Shown: positions 8,012 through 16,558, counted from the stretch's first letter. The stretch: 55,050 bases of DNA from Brevibacterium sp. ZH18 (GCF_022748595.1 NZ_JALDSX010000021.1:1-55050), one strand, 5' to 3'. Made by a program: numbers and translations. Notes: a model not told the origin generated them from the sequence alone.

Positions 8012-8070
8012 GATTGAGGTCAGCACGACTGAGGTCAGCACGGCTGACGTCGCTCAGCACGACTGACCGG
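8012..8070. repeat. 15-bp tandem repeat after the CopC gene
   Basis: gattgaggtcagcac (8012-8026) and gactgaggtcagcac (8027-8041) are followed by a third, longer copy (8042-8060, with four extra bases) and a partial fourth (gactgac). As at 4444, each unit carries a ctga-like core and the array starts about 20 bases after the stop codon. Confidence 0.75.
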
Positions 8071-8110
8071 CTGCCGCACGCGGTGGACGCGGTGAGCAGA
8101 TGAACCGACA

Positions 8111-8146
8111 GCAGGGCCCCGGAAGCAGATGCTCCCGGGGCCCTGC
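8111..8146. terminator. GC-rich hairpin between convergent genes
   Basis: Perfect 12-bp stem (8111-8122 with 8135-8146) and a 12-nt loop, between the CopC gene (+) and the MFS gene (-). There is no T run, so it is a likely but not classical two-way terminator. Confidence 0.65.
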
Positions 8147-8165
8147 TGCATCTGTGTGAGAGGCC

Positions 8166-9557
8166 TCAGCCGCCCACGCGAGCCCCGCGGGCACGGTCGA
8201 TGAACAGGCCGATCAGCACTGCAGCGCATCCGATCGCTGATATCGCGAGGGCAACGAAGATGCCACTCGCCGTGGGATGGCCGTCGGCGCCCAGATGCGC
8301 TGCGAGCACAGCGCCGGAGATCGCGCTGCCGAAGGAGCCGCCGACGGTTCGCAGCACCTGATTGAAACTGACCGCGCTGCCCAACTCTTCTGCCGCGACG
8401 GTGCGGGCGATGAGTGCGGGCATCGCCGCATACGTGGTGCCGACACCCATGCCGACGACGAACATGCCGACCAGGATCTCCCAGAGTTGGGTATGAGCGA
8501 AGAGCAGCAGAATCGATGACGCGGTGACCAGCGTTGCGCCCAACGGCAACAGGGTGGCCATCCGAATCCGCTTCGTCAGATGTCGCACGAGGCGGTTGGC
8601 GAGGAAGCTGCCGACCGAGAACGGAAGCATCACAAAGCCCGCCCAGAATACCGGCAGGGCAACGCCATATCCGGTTTCGCTCGGCGCCTGCGCGATGATG
8701 CTGCCGATCGACAGCACCATATACATCACCGTGCCGAGGGTGATGGCCGTCAAGTTCGCGACGAGGGCGTCCGGGCTGCGGAGGACCCGAAGATTGATCA
8801 GCGGATGCCTCACGCTCAGTTCCAGGAGAACCCAGATCGTCAGCAGTATGGCCGCAACCGCGAAACACCCCAGCGTCGGCAGCGCGGCCCATCCCCAGGT
8901 CTCTCCTTCACTGACTCCGAGGAGCAGAGCCGCGAGACCGAAGGCAAGCACTGTCGCACCCGGCACGTCGAAGCGGACTCGCGGTGCCTGCGTGTCCGGT
9001 CCCGAGGGGACAGCAATGATCACGACAATCATGGCTGTGGCGACGAAGAGCGCTGCGAACCAGAACGCGAACTGATAGTCGAGCGATCCCGCGATGAGTC
9101 CCGTCAAGGGATACCCGATGCCCATTCCCGTCGACACGGTCACCGACAGGCTGGCGATGCCGCGAGTGCTCTTCTCCGCAGGCAGATACCGGCGGGCAAG
9201 AGCGATCGTCATCGGCACGATGCCGTAGCTCAGTCCCTGCAGTGCACGCCCGATCAGGAAGACGGCGAAGTTAGTGGCAAGGGCGGCGGTGATCGAGCCC
9301 AGCAAGATGATGGTGAGGGCGCCGACGAGGAGTCTCTTCTTGTGTGGGCCATCGCTGAGCCGTCCCATCACCGGGGTCACGATCGCTCCGACGAGCAGGT
9401 TGATCGTGAGCATCCATTGGGCGGTGCTGATCGAGACATGGAATTCGGCCGAGATCGTCGGTACGAGCAGCATTCCCAGCGAGCTGACGATCGCCGTCGA
9501 CAGTGCCGCGTAGATGAGAGCGGGGAGCAGATTTCCACCTGATCCCCGCTCACTCAT
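8166..9557 (-). CDS. MFS drug/proton antiporter, DHA2 (EmrB/QacA) type
   Basis: A 463-residue membrane protein with about 13-14 predicted helices. The loop after helix 2 reads GRLSDGPHKKRLL, the family's G-x3-D-x2-G-R-K/R-like motif A, and ISTAQWMLTINLLVGAI matches DHA2 pumps that export lipophilic compounds. It starts inside the end of the upstream MarR-type gene (ATGAGTGA overlap, 9550-9557), so the two form one translationally coupled operon and the pump is probably controlled by that regulator. The substrate cannot be read from sequence. Confidence 0.9.
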   Translation of the reverse strand: MSERGSGGNLLPALIYAALSTAIVSSLGMLLVPTISAEFHVSISTAQWMLTINLLVGAIVTPVMGRLSDGPHKKRLLVGALTIILLGSITAALATNFAVFLIGRALQGLSYGIVPMTIALARRYLPAEKSTRGIASLSVTVSTGMGIGYPLTGLIAGSLDYQFAFWFAALFVATAMIVVIIAVPSGPDTQAPRVRFDVPGATVLAFGLAALLLGVSEGETWGWAALPTLGCFAVAAILLTIWVLLELSVRHPLINLRVLRSPDALVANLTAITLGTVMYMVLSIGSIIAQAPSETGYGVALPVFWAGFVMLPFSVGSFLANRLVRHLTKRIRMATLLPLGATLVTASSILLLFAHTQLWEILVGMFVVGMGVGTTYAAMPALIARTVAAEELGSAVSFNQVLRTVGGSFGSAISGAVLAAHLGADGHPTASGIFVALAISAIGCAAVLIGLFIDRARGARVGG

Positions 9558-9975
9558 TCCCGGTCTCCTGCATCAGCTTGCGCAGTACGGGCACTGCCGC
9601 TGACAGCGTCGCGCGCTCTGAGTTGTCAAGACGTTCGACCAGCGCTTCGGCGAGCCAGCGAGTGCCGGCAGCGTGTTCGCTTTCGAGTGCGACGCGTCCG
9701 GTCTCGGTGATCTGGACGCGGACCTTGCGGCGGTCGATGTCGTCGCGTGCTCGGGTGACGAAGGAGAGTTCTTCCAATTCGCGCAGTGCCACTGCGACTG
9801 CCTGCGGAGTGATTCGTTCTGACGCGGCGAGTTCGGATGCTGTGGCCGGACCCTGCTCATTCAGACGGCCGAGGATTCCGGACTTCCCGAGTGAGATCGT
9901 CCGCTCCTTATTGAAACGGCGGATGAGCGGTCGGAGTGCGCTGCGGAATTCCGCAGCAAGGTTCGGATCAGGCAT
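9550..9975 (-). CDS. MarR-family transcriptional regulator
   Basis: A 141-residue winged-helix protein. SGILGRLNEQGPATASELAA and RITPQAVAVALRELEEL form the DNA-binding helices, and RARDDIDRRKVRVQITETG is the wing typical of MarR proteins. Such repressors usually control the adjacent efflux gene and let go when they bind the pump's substrate. The start ATG at 9975 is used; a Met five codons upstream would lie nearer the operator. Its stop overlaps the start of the MFS gene. A perfect palindrome (9993-10006) lies 17 bases upstream of the start. Confidence 0.92.
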   Translation of the reverse strand: MPDPNLAAEFRSALRPLIRRFNKERTISLGKSGILGRLNEQGPATASELAASERITPQAVAVALRELEELSFVTRARDDIDRRKVRVQITETGRVALESEHAAGTRWLAEALVERLDNSERATLSAAVPVLRKLMQETGNE

Positions 9976-9987
9976 TGCCTCACTATA

Positions 9988-10011
9988 CAAACAGATTGAT
10001 CAATCTAGTTG
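9988..10011. promoter_or_regulatory. Palindromic operator candidate for the MarR regulator
   Basis: agattgatcaatct at 9993-10006 is a perfect 14-bp palindrome; the flanks caaac and agttg extend the symmetry to 24 bp with one mismatch per side. It lies 12 bases upstream of the marR-type start, where an autorepressor would block transcription. This is inference from symmetry and position. Confidence 0.7.
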
Positions 10012-10131
10012 TCGAGTCCAGAGTGAAAGATGAAGCGAACGTGACCGCTTGGGCGGAATAGAACCGTGCTGAGCCGCTGTTGTTCCAGATAACTGATCTT
10101 TGAACTTTCTCGACTGAAGGACCGCATCGCT

Positions 10132-11115
10132 TTGTCCGTGCCACTGAATATTCTCGACCTCGTCCCGATCCGTGAAGGATCCACCGCTCGCGAGGCCATC
10201 GCCACCTCGATGCACGCCGCACGTCTGGCCGATGAACTCGGCTACCGGCGTCTCTGGTTCGCTGAGCATCACAACACCATGGGATTGGCTGCGAGTGCGA
10301 CGGCGCTGCTCATCTCCCAGGCCGCCTCGGTGACTGAGAAGATCCGTGTGGGCTCGGGCGGAGTGATGCTGCCGAACCACGCTCCGCTCATGGTCGCCGA
10401 GCAGTACGGAACTCTGGCCAACATCCACGGCGATCGCATTGATCTGGGGTTGGGTCGCGCGCCTGGCACCGATGGGATGACGGCGCAGGCGCTGGCCCGT
10501 TCGTCGGCCGAGCCGCAGTCCTTTGCGCAGAACATCTATGACATGCAGGGCTGGTTCGGGCCAGAAGGCAAGGCTCACACGACTCCGATCGAGTCTGCTG
10601 TCTCGGTCGGCACCGACGTTCCCATCTGGGTGTTGGGTTCGACGATGAACGGCGCGTCGATCGCCGGTCAGCTGGGGCTGCCGTTCTCGTTGGCTTCGCA
10701 CTTTGCGCCCGATCAGATCGATGAGGCAATCCGCGTCTACCGAGATTCCTTCACCACCGAGGCTCCTACCGCACAGATCGACGAGCCCTACGTCATGGCT
10801 GGGATCAATGTGCTGGTTGCCGAGACAGACGAAGAGGCCGAGCGTGAGTTCACGACGGTGAAGCAGATGTTCGCCGACATCGGCCGCGGTCGCCGTCGTC
10901 ACCTGCAGCCGCCGGTCGACCCGAGCGAGCTGGCCGGAGGCGGCGAGAGCCCGATGCTCCGGATCAGCGCCGTGGGTTCGCCGGAGACGGCAACCCGTCA
11001 GATGTCGGAGTTCGTCGAGCGCACCGGTGCCGATGAGCTCATCACCGTCACCTACGCCTATGACCCCGCAACGGCGGAGCGTTCCCTGAAGCTGCTTGCC
11101 GACGCCTGGTTCTGA
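10132..11115 (+). CDS. Luciferase-like (LLM class) flavin-dependent monooxygenase
   Basis: A 327-residue TIM-barrel protein related to bacterial luciferase. PLNILDLVPIREGST, LGYRRLWFAEHHNTMG, VGSGGVMLPNHAPLMVAEQY and DLGLGRAPGTDG are hallmark blocks of the MsnO8/YhbW-like group, which oxidises small organic substrates with FMNH2 and O2. The substrate is unknown. TTG at 10132 is chosen because GAAGG (10116-10120) lies 11 bases upstream; GTG at 10138 is the alternative. It diverges from the MarR gene with about 150 bases between them, so the MarR protein could also affect it. Confidence 0.88.
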   Translation: MSVPLNILDLVPIREGSTAREAIATSMHAARLADELGYRRLWFAEHHNTMGLAASATALLISQAASVTEKIRVGSGGVMLPNHAPLMVAEQYGTLANIHGDRIDLGLGRAPGTDGMTAQALARSSAEPQSFAQNIYDMQGWFGPEGKAHTTPIESAVSVGTDVPIWVLGSTMNGASIAGQLGLPFSLASHFAPDQIDEAIRVYRDSFTTEAPTAQIDEPYVMAGINVLVAETDEEAEREFTTVKQMFADIGRGRRRHLQPPVDPSELAGGGESPMLRISAVGSPETATRQMSEFVERTGADELITVTYAYDPATAERSLKLLADAWF

Positions 11116-11192
11116 GGCCGCGCCTCACCACATCAGTCTGCGGCGTGATGGTTCGACTCAACGTGTCTCAAAACTTGTGATCCGTTCTCGAC

Positions 11193-11229
11193 TTCGGCGT
11201 TTGGGATACGAGACGCCGAGCTTTCTTTG
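11193..11229 (+). terminator. Probable terminator after the monooxygenase gene
   Basis: An 8-bp stem (11193-11200 with 11213-11220, one G-T pair), a 12-nt loop and a T-rich tail (ctttctttg). It lies 78 bases after the monooxygenase stop and before the converging toxin gene. Confidence 0.5.
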
Positions 11230-11246
11230 GTCCGTCTATGTGTTGA

Positions 11247-12155
11247 TCACTCCCAGATTAGAGACTGTGGACTCCAGATCCGGGGGTCACTCAAGTTCGA
11301 CACAGCCCCGTCGATGAAGTCTCGAACAAGATCCACTGCGTCAAAGACAGTGGCATGCCGGTTGCAGTACGAAATTCGACTGGCTGCGGTCCTATATCGG
11401 CTCTTCCATTCCTCCGCAGGCACGCGATCGGCGAAGTCGACGCTCGACAGCCCCCGATGGTGGGCTTCGGTGACGATAGCCTGCCTCAGGAGGTGACTCT
11501 CGATCTCCTGGGTCGAGGCATAGGTGACGATGTCAACTAGATCCTTCGTCCGTGTCGAACGCTGACCATTGGGACGAATTTCGACCATGGCGCATGCTTT
11601 GTCGGCGATCTGGTCGACAAGTGGGTAGAGTCGGTAGGTCCCCTGCGGCAGCCGTGGCAACAGCTGAGCCGAAGGAGACTTCCTTTCCTCTACTGCTCCA
11701 ACCAGAGAAGTGGGCGAAACGACGAGATCGACGCTGACGTTGTTCAGCTTCGTCTGCCCGCAGTAGGTACCAAAGGTGAGCACTGCGCCCTCTCGAGCGC
11801 CTTGACCGTTCCCCTCGAGAGTTGAGGCTGTGGTGAGCAGAGTGAATCGAAAGAAGTAGCCCAGGTTCACGCTGGCAAGTTCTTTCAGCTCCTGAATCGC
11901 AGTCTGGAGTGTGCGATTCTCGCGAAGGAGGTCAATGTCTTTTGTTGCTCTGGCGTCGGGGAGTCTCACGAGGGTGCTCGTTCCTCCTTTGAGGACCCAG
12001 CCGGGATCGGACGCAGTAAACACACGGGCGAGCAGCCTGTTGCGATACTCCATCTCAACGATGGTGTTGGCGTTTCCGCCGACTACTTTCGATTGCCTCT
12101 TTGCCACGTCAGATATTGCTCTTAAGACAGCGTTAGGGCTCGTATAGTCAGTCAT
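11247..12155 (-). CDS. abiEii: AbiEii-type nucleotidyltransferase toxin
   Basis: A 302-residue toxin of the type IV AbiE system. The nucleotidyltransferase core is clear: WVLKGGTSTLVRLP with G57-G58-T59-S60, then RATKDIDLL with D73 and D75, the metal-binding pair. AbiEii-type enzymes transfer nucleotides to RNA (tRNA ends in studied MenT homologues) and stop growth. Start ATG 12155 overlaps the antitoxin stop by 8 bases (ATGACTGA) and has GAGGGG just upstream; an earlier ATG at 12170 lacks such a site. GC is visibly lower than in the neighbours, consistent with transfer. Nothing looks broken. Confidence 0.9.
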   Translation of the reverse strand: MTDYTSPNAVLRAISDVAKRQSKVVGGNANTIVEMEYRNRLLARVFTASDPGWVLKGGTSTLVRLPDARATKDIDLLRENRTLQTAIQELKELASVNLGYFFRFTLLTTASTLEGNGQGAREGAVLTFGTYCGQTKLNNVSVDLVVSPTSLVGAVEERKSPSAQLLPRLPQGTYRLYPLVDQIADKACAMVEIRPNGQRSTRTKDLVDIVTYASTQEIESHLLRQAIVTEAHHRGLSSVDFADRVPAEEWKSRYRTAASRISYCNRHATVFDAVDLVRDFIDGAVSNLSDPRIWSPQSLIWE

Positions 12156-13059
12156 CAGCGATCCCCTCATTGGGCTTCATGCGACCGTCTGACTTGTGCG
12201 GTCGAGATGCAGCCGACATGCCAAGAGCCGACCATGCCGAGTTGTGGAGTGCCTCGACATTACCGATCTTCAGATCCGGAGTCACTTTCTTAGCGATGTC
12301 CGCCATCGCCCTTTGGAAGGCTGGCGATGAGGGGGAATCGAGAACGAGGTGGGGCAGTTGTGGACGAAGTGAATCCATCAGTGGCTTGAGGGGTCCGGAG
12401 AGCAGGGAAGCAATAGCGCCGCGCTCGAATTCGTTGGAGCCTGACATGAGGAAACGCACGAAATCTGATCCGTCCGCGAAGCTATTCCGGTGTGCAAGAG
12501 GATCGAGGAGAGCACGCAGACGGTCAAAGTTGACCTTGCCGAATTCGATGTCCCCGAACGCGTCGGTAACCAGCGAGAGATCTTCGTGAGAGTCAATGAG
12601 ATCTGCGGTTGTTCTCTCAATCGTCGTGCACGGTAGGCCCTCAACGACGGTGATGTCGTCGCCAGTGATCGCGCGTCGCCGAAGACGAACATCCTCTCGC
12701 CTCGTTCGCTTTCTCGTAGTCGACACGAACTCAAGCTTGTCGGGAATGAGTTGACCGATGCCCCACAGCTCTGCGGCAGATCGGTGAGTGACCGCGAACC
12801 CTGCCGGATCTTCCTCTATACGTTCGAACGCGAAGCGTTGAGGATCGAGGCTCAGCCAGGCCGCTCTGAGTGCAGAATGCTGCCCTGTTGCCCCCTCGGC
12901 AGTGGCGTACACACCATGTGCGAGGCGCTCAATCACGTTCTGATCGGCTAGGCGACTGAGTGCCAGCCGGGAAATTCCGCGGCGCTGGGCCTGCTGCGTT
13001 GTCAGCAGGCCACCTTGCTCAGAAGCGAGATCTAGCACTTCAGTGACTATTCTGGACAT
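12148..13059 (-). CDS. abiEi: AbiEi-type antitoxin and autorepressor
   Basis: A 303-residue protein whose first 60 residues form a winged helix (GGLLTTQQAQRRGISRLALSRLADQNVIERLAHGVYA), the antitoxin N-terminal domain that binds the operon's own promoter. The middle (AVTHRSAAELWGIG to CTTIERTTADLIDSHEDL) matches the AbiEi C-terminal family region that counters the toxin. In the type IV system the antitoxin does not bind the toxin directly but neutralises its effect. Start ATG 13059 is preferred because the N-terminal domain begins there; the longer reading runs through the operator. The genes overlap and are coupled. Confidence 0.88.
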   Translation of the reverse strand: MSRIVTEVLDLASEQGGLLTTQQAQRRGISRLALSRLADQNVIERLAHGVYATAEGATGQHSALRAAWLSLDPQRFAFERIEEDPAGFAVTHRSAAELWGIGQLIPDKLEFVSTTRKRTRREDVRLRRRAITGDDITVVEGLPCTTIERTTADLIDSHEDLSLVTDAFGDIEFGKVNFDRLRALLDPLAHRNSFADGSDFVRFLMSGSNEFERGAIASLLSGPLKPLMDSLRPQLPHLVLDSPSSPAFQRAMADIAKKVTPDLKIGNVEALHNSAWSALGMSAASRPHKSDGRMKPNEGIADD

Positions 13060-13068
13060 ACACCAATT

Positions 13069-13085
13069 GTATCTCATAGTGATAC
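13069..13085. promoter_or_regulatory. Operator candidate for the AbiE operon
   Basis: gtatctcatagtgatac is an imperfect palindrome (12 of 17 positions symmetric; arms gtatc and gatac perfect) lying 10 bases upstream of the antitoxin start. AbiEi proteins bind inverted repeats at this position, so the site is a reasonable autoregulation target. It lies within the short gap to the upstream LysR gene. Confidence 0.5.
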
Positions 13086-13102
13086 TTTCGGGGCATGTGT
13101 GA

Positions 13103-14089
13103 TTACTCCGCCAACCGCACATACGCCGCCAGTCCTGTGTCCTCCGAGGCCAATGCTCGTGCGGTGTCGAGGATTGTCTTCTCCATCGCCGAGGCGGCTC
13201 TGGTCGGCCGTACGTCCGCTCGGGTGGCGAGGCTGACCGTTCGCGACAGGCTCGGTTCCACCAATTGTGCCGAGGTCAGTCGCGGCCGGTCGACGAGGAC
13301 CATGGCCGGGACGACTGCGATGCCGAGGCCGCGTTCGACGAACCGCAGCACCGCATCCATCTCCGCACCCTCGACGACGATGTTCGGAGCCAGCCCCGCC
13401 GCATCGAAGGCCGCCGAGGTAGCTTCGCGCAGATCGTACCCGTGGTGGAACAGCACCTGGGGGAGTGCCGCGACTTCCGCCAGAGTCACCGTGTCACCGG
13501 GCAGAAGTGGGGTACCGCTGTTGCTGGCGCCTGACCACGGGGTGCTCCCGCCCGAACGGCGGTCCGCCGCCGCGATCACGACCAGGTCCTCACTTAGCAC
13601 CCCCTGCATCCGCAGCCTCGGCATCTGCGCGCTGGGACCCAGCGTCCTGGTGATGAGCGCAAGATCGAGCTCACCAGCACCCAACGCCTCAATGAGCGCC
13701 CGCGATCCTTTCTCCACCAGCTCGAGCTCGACCCCAGGATGCTCGCGGTGGAAGCGACTGATCGCCTCGGCGACGAGGCTGACGCACAACGTCGGCGTCG
13801 CACCCAGGCGGATGCGACCCTGCCGCAGGCCGGCGAGCTCATCCATGTCACGGCGGACAGCCTCGGCGTCGGCGAGCATCCGCCGGGCCGTCGGCAGCAG
13901 AGTTTCACCTGCTGCGGTGAGACCGATGTGTCCATGGGTGCGATGGAAGAGTTCGGAACCGAGCTCCTTCTCCAGCGTCGAAATCTGCCGACTCAACGAG
14001 GGTTGCGCCAGGTGAAGTGCGGCGGCGGCCTTCGTGAAATGTCCTGTGTTGGCGACCTCGACGAAGCTTGAGAGCTGTTCCAGATTCAT
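13103..14089 (-). CDS. LysR-family transcriptional regulator
   Basis: A 328-residue regulator. The N-terminal helix-turn-helix (MNLEQLSSFVEVANTGHFTKAAAALHLAQPSLS) is textbook LysR; the rest is the periplasmic-binding-like effector domain. It diverges from the flavoprotein gene across a 77-bp gap that contains a T-N11-A site, the classic arrangement in which LysR proteins control both genes. The effector is unknown. Downstream on the same strand, 43 bases after its stop, begins the AbiE operon, which has its own operator and is probably an independent insertion. Confidence 0.93.
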   Translation of the reverse strand: MNLEQLSSFVEVANTGHFTKAAAALHLAQPSLSRQISTLEKELGSELFHRTHGHIGLTAAGETLLPTARRMLADAEAVRRDMDELAGLRQGRIRLGATPTLCVSLVAEAISRFHREHPGVELELVEKGSRALIEALGAGELDLALITRTLGPSAQMPRLRMQGVLSEDLVVIAAADRRSGGSTPWSGASNSGTPLLPGDTVTLAEVAALPQVLFHHGYDLREATSAAFDAAGLAPNIVVEGAEMDAVLRFVERGLGIAVVPAMVLVDRPRLTSAQLVEPSLSRTVSLATRADVRPTRAASAMEKTILDTARALASEDTGLAAYVRLAE

Positions 14090-14093
14090 GCCA

Positions 14094-14108
14094 ATAGCCT
14101 ATCGCTAT
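14094..14108. promoter_or_regulatory. LysR-type T-N11-A binding site
   Basis: atagc-N5-gctat is a perfect inverted repeat in the gap between the LysR gene (start 14089) and the flavoprotein gene (start 14167). T14095 and A14107 are 11 bases apart, meeting the LysR box rule. It would let the regulator control itself and the divergent gene. Confidence 0.7.
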
Positions 14109-14166
14109 CAGCTCCAGCCAAACAATGCATTGGACGCATAGAGCGGCCGAATCTAGCGTGGAAGAC

Positions 14167-15924
14167 ATGAACACCACACAGGCAAATGCCCGCACCAAAG
14201 AACATACGATCTCCACCTCGGTGCTGGTCATCGGCACCGGCGGATCCGGCTTGCGCGCCGCGATCGAGGTCGCCGAGGCCGGCACGGACGTCCTCGCCGT
14301 GGGCAAGCGCCCGAAGGGTGACGCCCACACCTCGCTGGCGGCCGGCGGCATCAACGCGGCCCTGGCCACCATGGACCCCGAGGACAGCTGGCAGCAGCAC
14401 GCGGCCGACACGATCAAGGAATCCTATGACCTCGCCAACCCCCGCACCGTCGAAATCGTCACCCAGGGAGCCGAGCAGGGAATCGCTGACCTGGAGCGAT
14501 ACGGAATGGACTTCGCGAAGGAGGACGACGGTCGGATCTCGCAGCGCTTCTTCGGCGCCCACACCTGGCGTCGCACCGCTTTCGCCGGCGACTACACGGG
14601 CCTGGAAATCCAGCGCACCCTCATTCATCGTGCCGAGGCCCTGAAAGTTCCCATTCTCGACCGCGTCTACATCACGAAGCTCCTCGTCGCCGACGGCCGC
14701 ATCTTCGGTGCCTTCGGCTTCGACATCGTCGACGGCTCCCGCTACCGGATCCATGCCGACGCTGTCATCCTCGCCGCCGGTGGCCACAATCGGATCTGGC
14801 GCCGCACCTCCTCCCGCCGCGACGAGAACACCGGCGACTCCTTCCGTCTGGCCGTCGAAGCCGGCGCTCGTCTGCGCGATGCCGAGCTGGTTCAGTTCCA
14901 CCCCTCGGGCATCATCGAACCCGAGAACGCGGCCGGCACCCTGGTCTCCGAAGCCGCCCGCGGCGAAGGCGGAATCCTGCGCAACGGGCTGGGGGAGCGG
15001 TTCATGGAACGCTACGATCCCGAGCGCATGGAACTCTCCACTCGTGACCGTGTGGCCCTGGCCGCCTACACGGAGATTGCCGAGGGCCGTGGCACGGAGA
15101 ACGGCGGAGTCTGGCTCGACGTCTCCCACCTGCCGCGCGAGACCATCATGAACCGCCTGCCGCGCGTGTTCCAGACGATGATGGAGACGCAGATGCTCGA
15201 CATCACGGTCAGCCCCATCGAGATCGCCCCGACCGCGCACTATTCGATGGGCGGGGTGTGGGTCGATCCCGTCGAGCACAGCACCGACGTCGAGGGACTC
15301 TGGGCCATCGGCGAGGCATCGTCCGGGCTCCACGGGGCCAACCGCCTCGGCGGGAATTCGCTCATCGAACTCCTCGTCTTCGGTCGCATCGTCGGCCGGT
15401 CCGCCGTCGCGTACTCGGGTGATCTGGGTGCGCAGGTGCGGTCGCAGTCCGCCATCGCCGAGGCGCGGGCTGAGATCGATGATCTGCTTGCCTCCGAGGG
15501 CACGGAGAATGTCCGGGCGCTGCAGCGCGAGATCCGCAACCTCATGACCGAGCACGCCGGAGTCGTCCGCGACGAAGCCGGGCTGCTGGCCGGACTCGCG
15601 AAGCTCGCCGACATCGAGGCACGGATGGGCGTTGTCGGAATCCACCCGGACATCGCCGGATTCGCGGATCTCTCACACGCTTTCGACCTCAAATCCTCGG
15701 CGCTTGCGGCCAGGGCAACCCTGGAGTGCGCGCTCGAACGCAGGGAGACCCGCGGCTGCCACAACCGCAGCGACTACCCCGAGCAGGATGAGAACCTGCA
15801 GGTCAACCTCGTGTGGTCGCCGTCAACCGGAGTAGTCCGCGAGGACATTCCGGCTGTCGACCCCGAGGTCGCCGAACTCATGCGCCACGAGGAGATCAGC
15901 CAGGTCGGCAAGCTCGTGGAGTAG
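14167..15924 (+). CDS. Fumarate reductase/succinate dehydrogenase-like FAD protein
   Basis: A 585-residue soluble flavoprotein of the SdhA/FrdA/L-aspartate oxidase family. VLVIGTGGSGLRAAIEVAEAG is the FAD-binding fold; AAGGINAAL, GAHTWRRTAFAGD, LVQFHPSGI, GEGGILRNGLGERFMERY and the RxxV active-site helix STRDRVALA follow, and HYSMGGVWVD plus GANRLGGNSL close the FAD site. These match a dicarboxylate oxidoreductase. There is no iron-sulfur or membrane-anchor subunit next to it, so it is not a normal respiratory complex; a stand-alone fumarate reductase or related dehydrogenase is likely. ATG 14167 gives a normal N-terminus; an upstream start would overlap the regulatory gap. It is probably LysR-controlled. 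Confidence 0.85.
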   Translation: MNTTQANARTKEHTISTSVLVIGTGGSGLRAAIEVAEAGTDVLAVGKRPKGDAHTSLAAGGINAALATMDPEDSWQQHAADTIKESYDLANPRTVEIVTQGAEQGIADLERYGMDFAKEDDGRISQRFFGAHTWRRTAFAGDYTGLEIQRTLIHRAEALKVPILDRVYITKLLVADGRIFGAFGFDIVDGSRYRIHADAVILAAGGHNRIWRRTSSRRDENTGDSFRLAVEAGARLRDAELVQFHPSGIIEPENAAGTLVSEAARGEGGILRNGLGERFMERYDPERMELSTRDRVALAAYTEIAEGRGTENGGVWLDVSHLPRETIMNRLPRVFQTMMETQMLDITVSPIEIAPTAHYSMGGVWVDPVEHSTDVEGLWAIGEASSGLHGANRLGGNSLIELLVFGRIVGRSAVAYSGDLGAQVRSQSAIAEARAEIDDLLASEGTENVRALQREIRNLMTEHAGVVRDEAGLLAGLAKLADIEARMGVVGIHPDIAGFADLSHAFDLKSSALAARATLECALERRETRGCHNRSDYPEQDENLQVNLVWSPSTGVVREDIPAVDPEVAELMRHEEISQVGKLVE

Positions 15925-15939
15925 CGCTCGCCCCGAAGG

Positions 15940-15973
15940 GAGCCGCCGAGGTGGTCGTGCACCTCGGCGGCTC
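15940..15973. terminator. Hairpin terminator between convergent genes
   Basis: A 14-bp perfect stem (15940-15953 with 15960-15973) with a 6-nt loop, followed by cgctcagtttt on the plus strand. It serves the flavoprotein gene and possibly the opposing membrane protein gene. Confidence 0.75.
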
Positions 15974-15994
15974 TCGCTCAGTTTTCGTATCCGC

Positions 15995-16558
15995 TCAGTC
16001 CTCATCCTCGATGTCAGCCGCGCGGGCGGCCTCGTGTCGAGCCTGCTTGAGCTTGTATTGGCGGGCGACCGTGATGAAGATGATCGCAATGAGGGCACCG
16101 GTTGCGCCGCCGACGATGAGCGAGGTGCTGTCCGAGTTTGCGATGTTTGAGCCTAGCCCTGCGTCGATGAGTGGGTGCCCGGCAGTCTGGTGATAGACGA
16201 TGGCGAGCAGCCAGAGGATGGCAAAGGCCGCGGAGATGATCTGCGAGAGAGCGCGGCGCTTGGGTGCGACGCGGGCTGTGGCGAGTGCGAAGTCGATGCC
16301 TTCGCGTTTGCAGTAGCTCGAGACCGCGATGCCGATGACTCCCGTTCCCAGAATGAGAGGCACGGTCCAGAGTCCTGCTCCGATCACCGCGAAGAGCAGT
16401 CCGAGAATGTAGAACACATAGATCGAGACGACCGATCCGAACGTGTAGGCCCGGAGGATGACATCACGTTCGCGTTCGTCACCCATCGATGGGTCGTTGA
16501 ACCCGGCGATCCTGTCGGCGAGTTCGTTGGGCTTGTGTGCCTTGTTCGTGTTGGTCAT
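15995..16558 (-). CDS. Four-helix membrane protein paired with an XRE regulator
   Basis: A 187-residue protein with about four membrane helices (roughly 43-62, 64-82, 108-126, 147-167), a charged N-terminus and an acidic, Arg/Ala-rich tail (QARHEAARAADIEDED). No named domain is recognised. It begins inside the stop codon of the upstream small regulator (ATGA overlap at 16555-16558). Small XRE regulator plus multi-helix membrane protein pairs are common in Gram-positive bacteria, where the membrane protein may sense a signal or confer immunity; here the function is unknown. Confidence 0.7.
   Translation of the reverse strand: MTNTNKAHKPNELADRIAGFNDPSMGDERERDVILRAYTFGSVVSIYVFYILGLLFAVIGAGLWTVPLILGTGVIGIAVSSYCKREGIDFALATARVAPKRRALSQIISAAFAILWLLAIVYHQTAGHPLIDAGLGSNIANSDSTSLIVGGATGALIAIIFITVARQYKLKQARHEAARAADIEDED

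Noticed and set aside
14086..15645. 519-codon open frame opposite the flavoprotein gene
   Set aside because: Antisense shadow of a well-supported enzyme; no ribosome binding site and no known domain.
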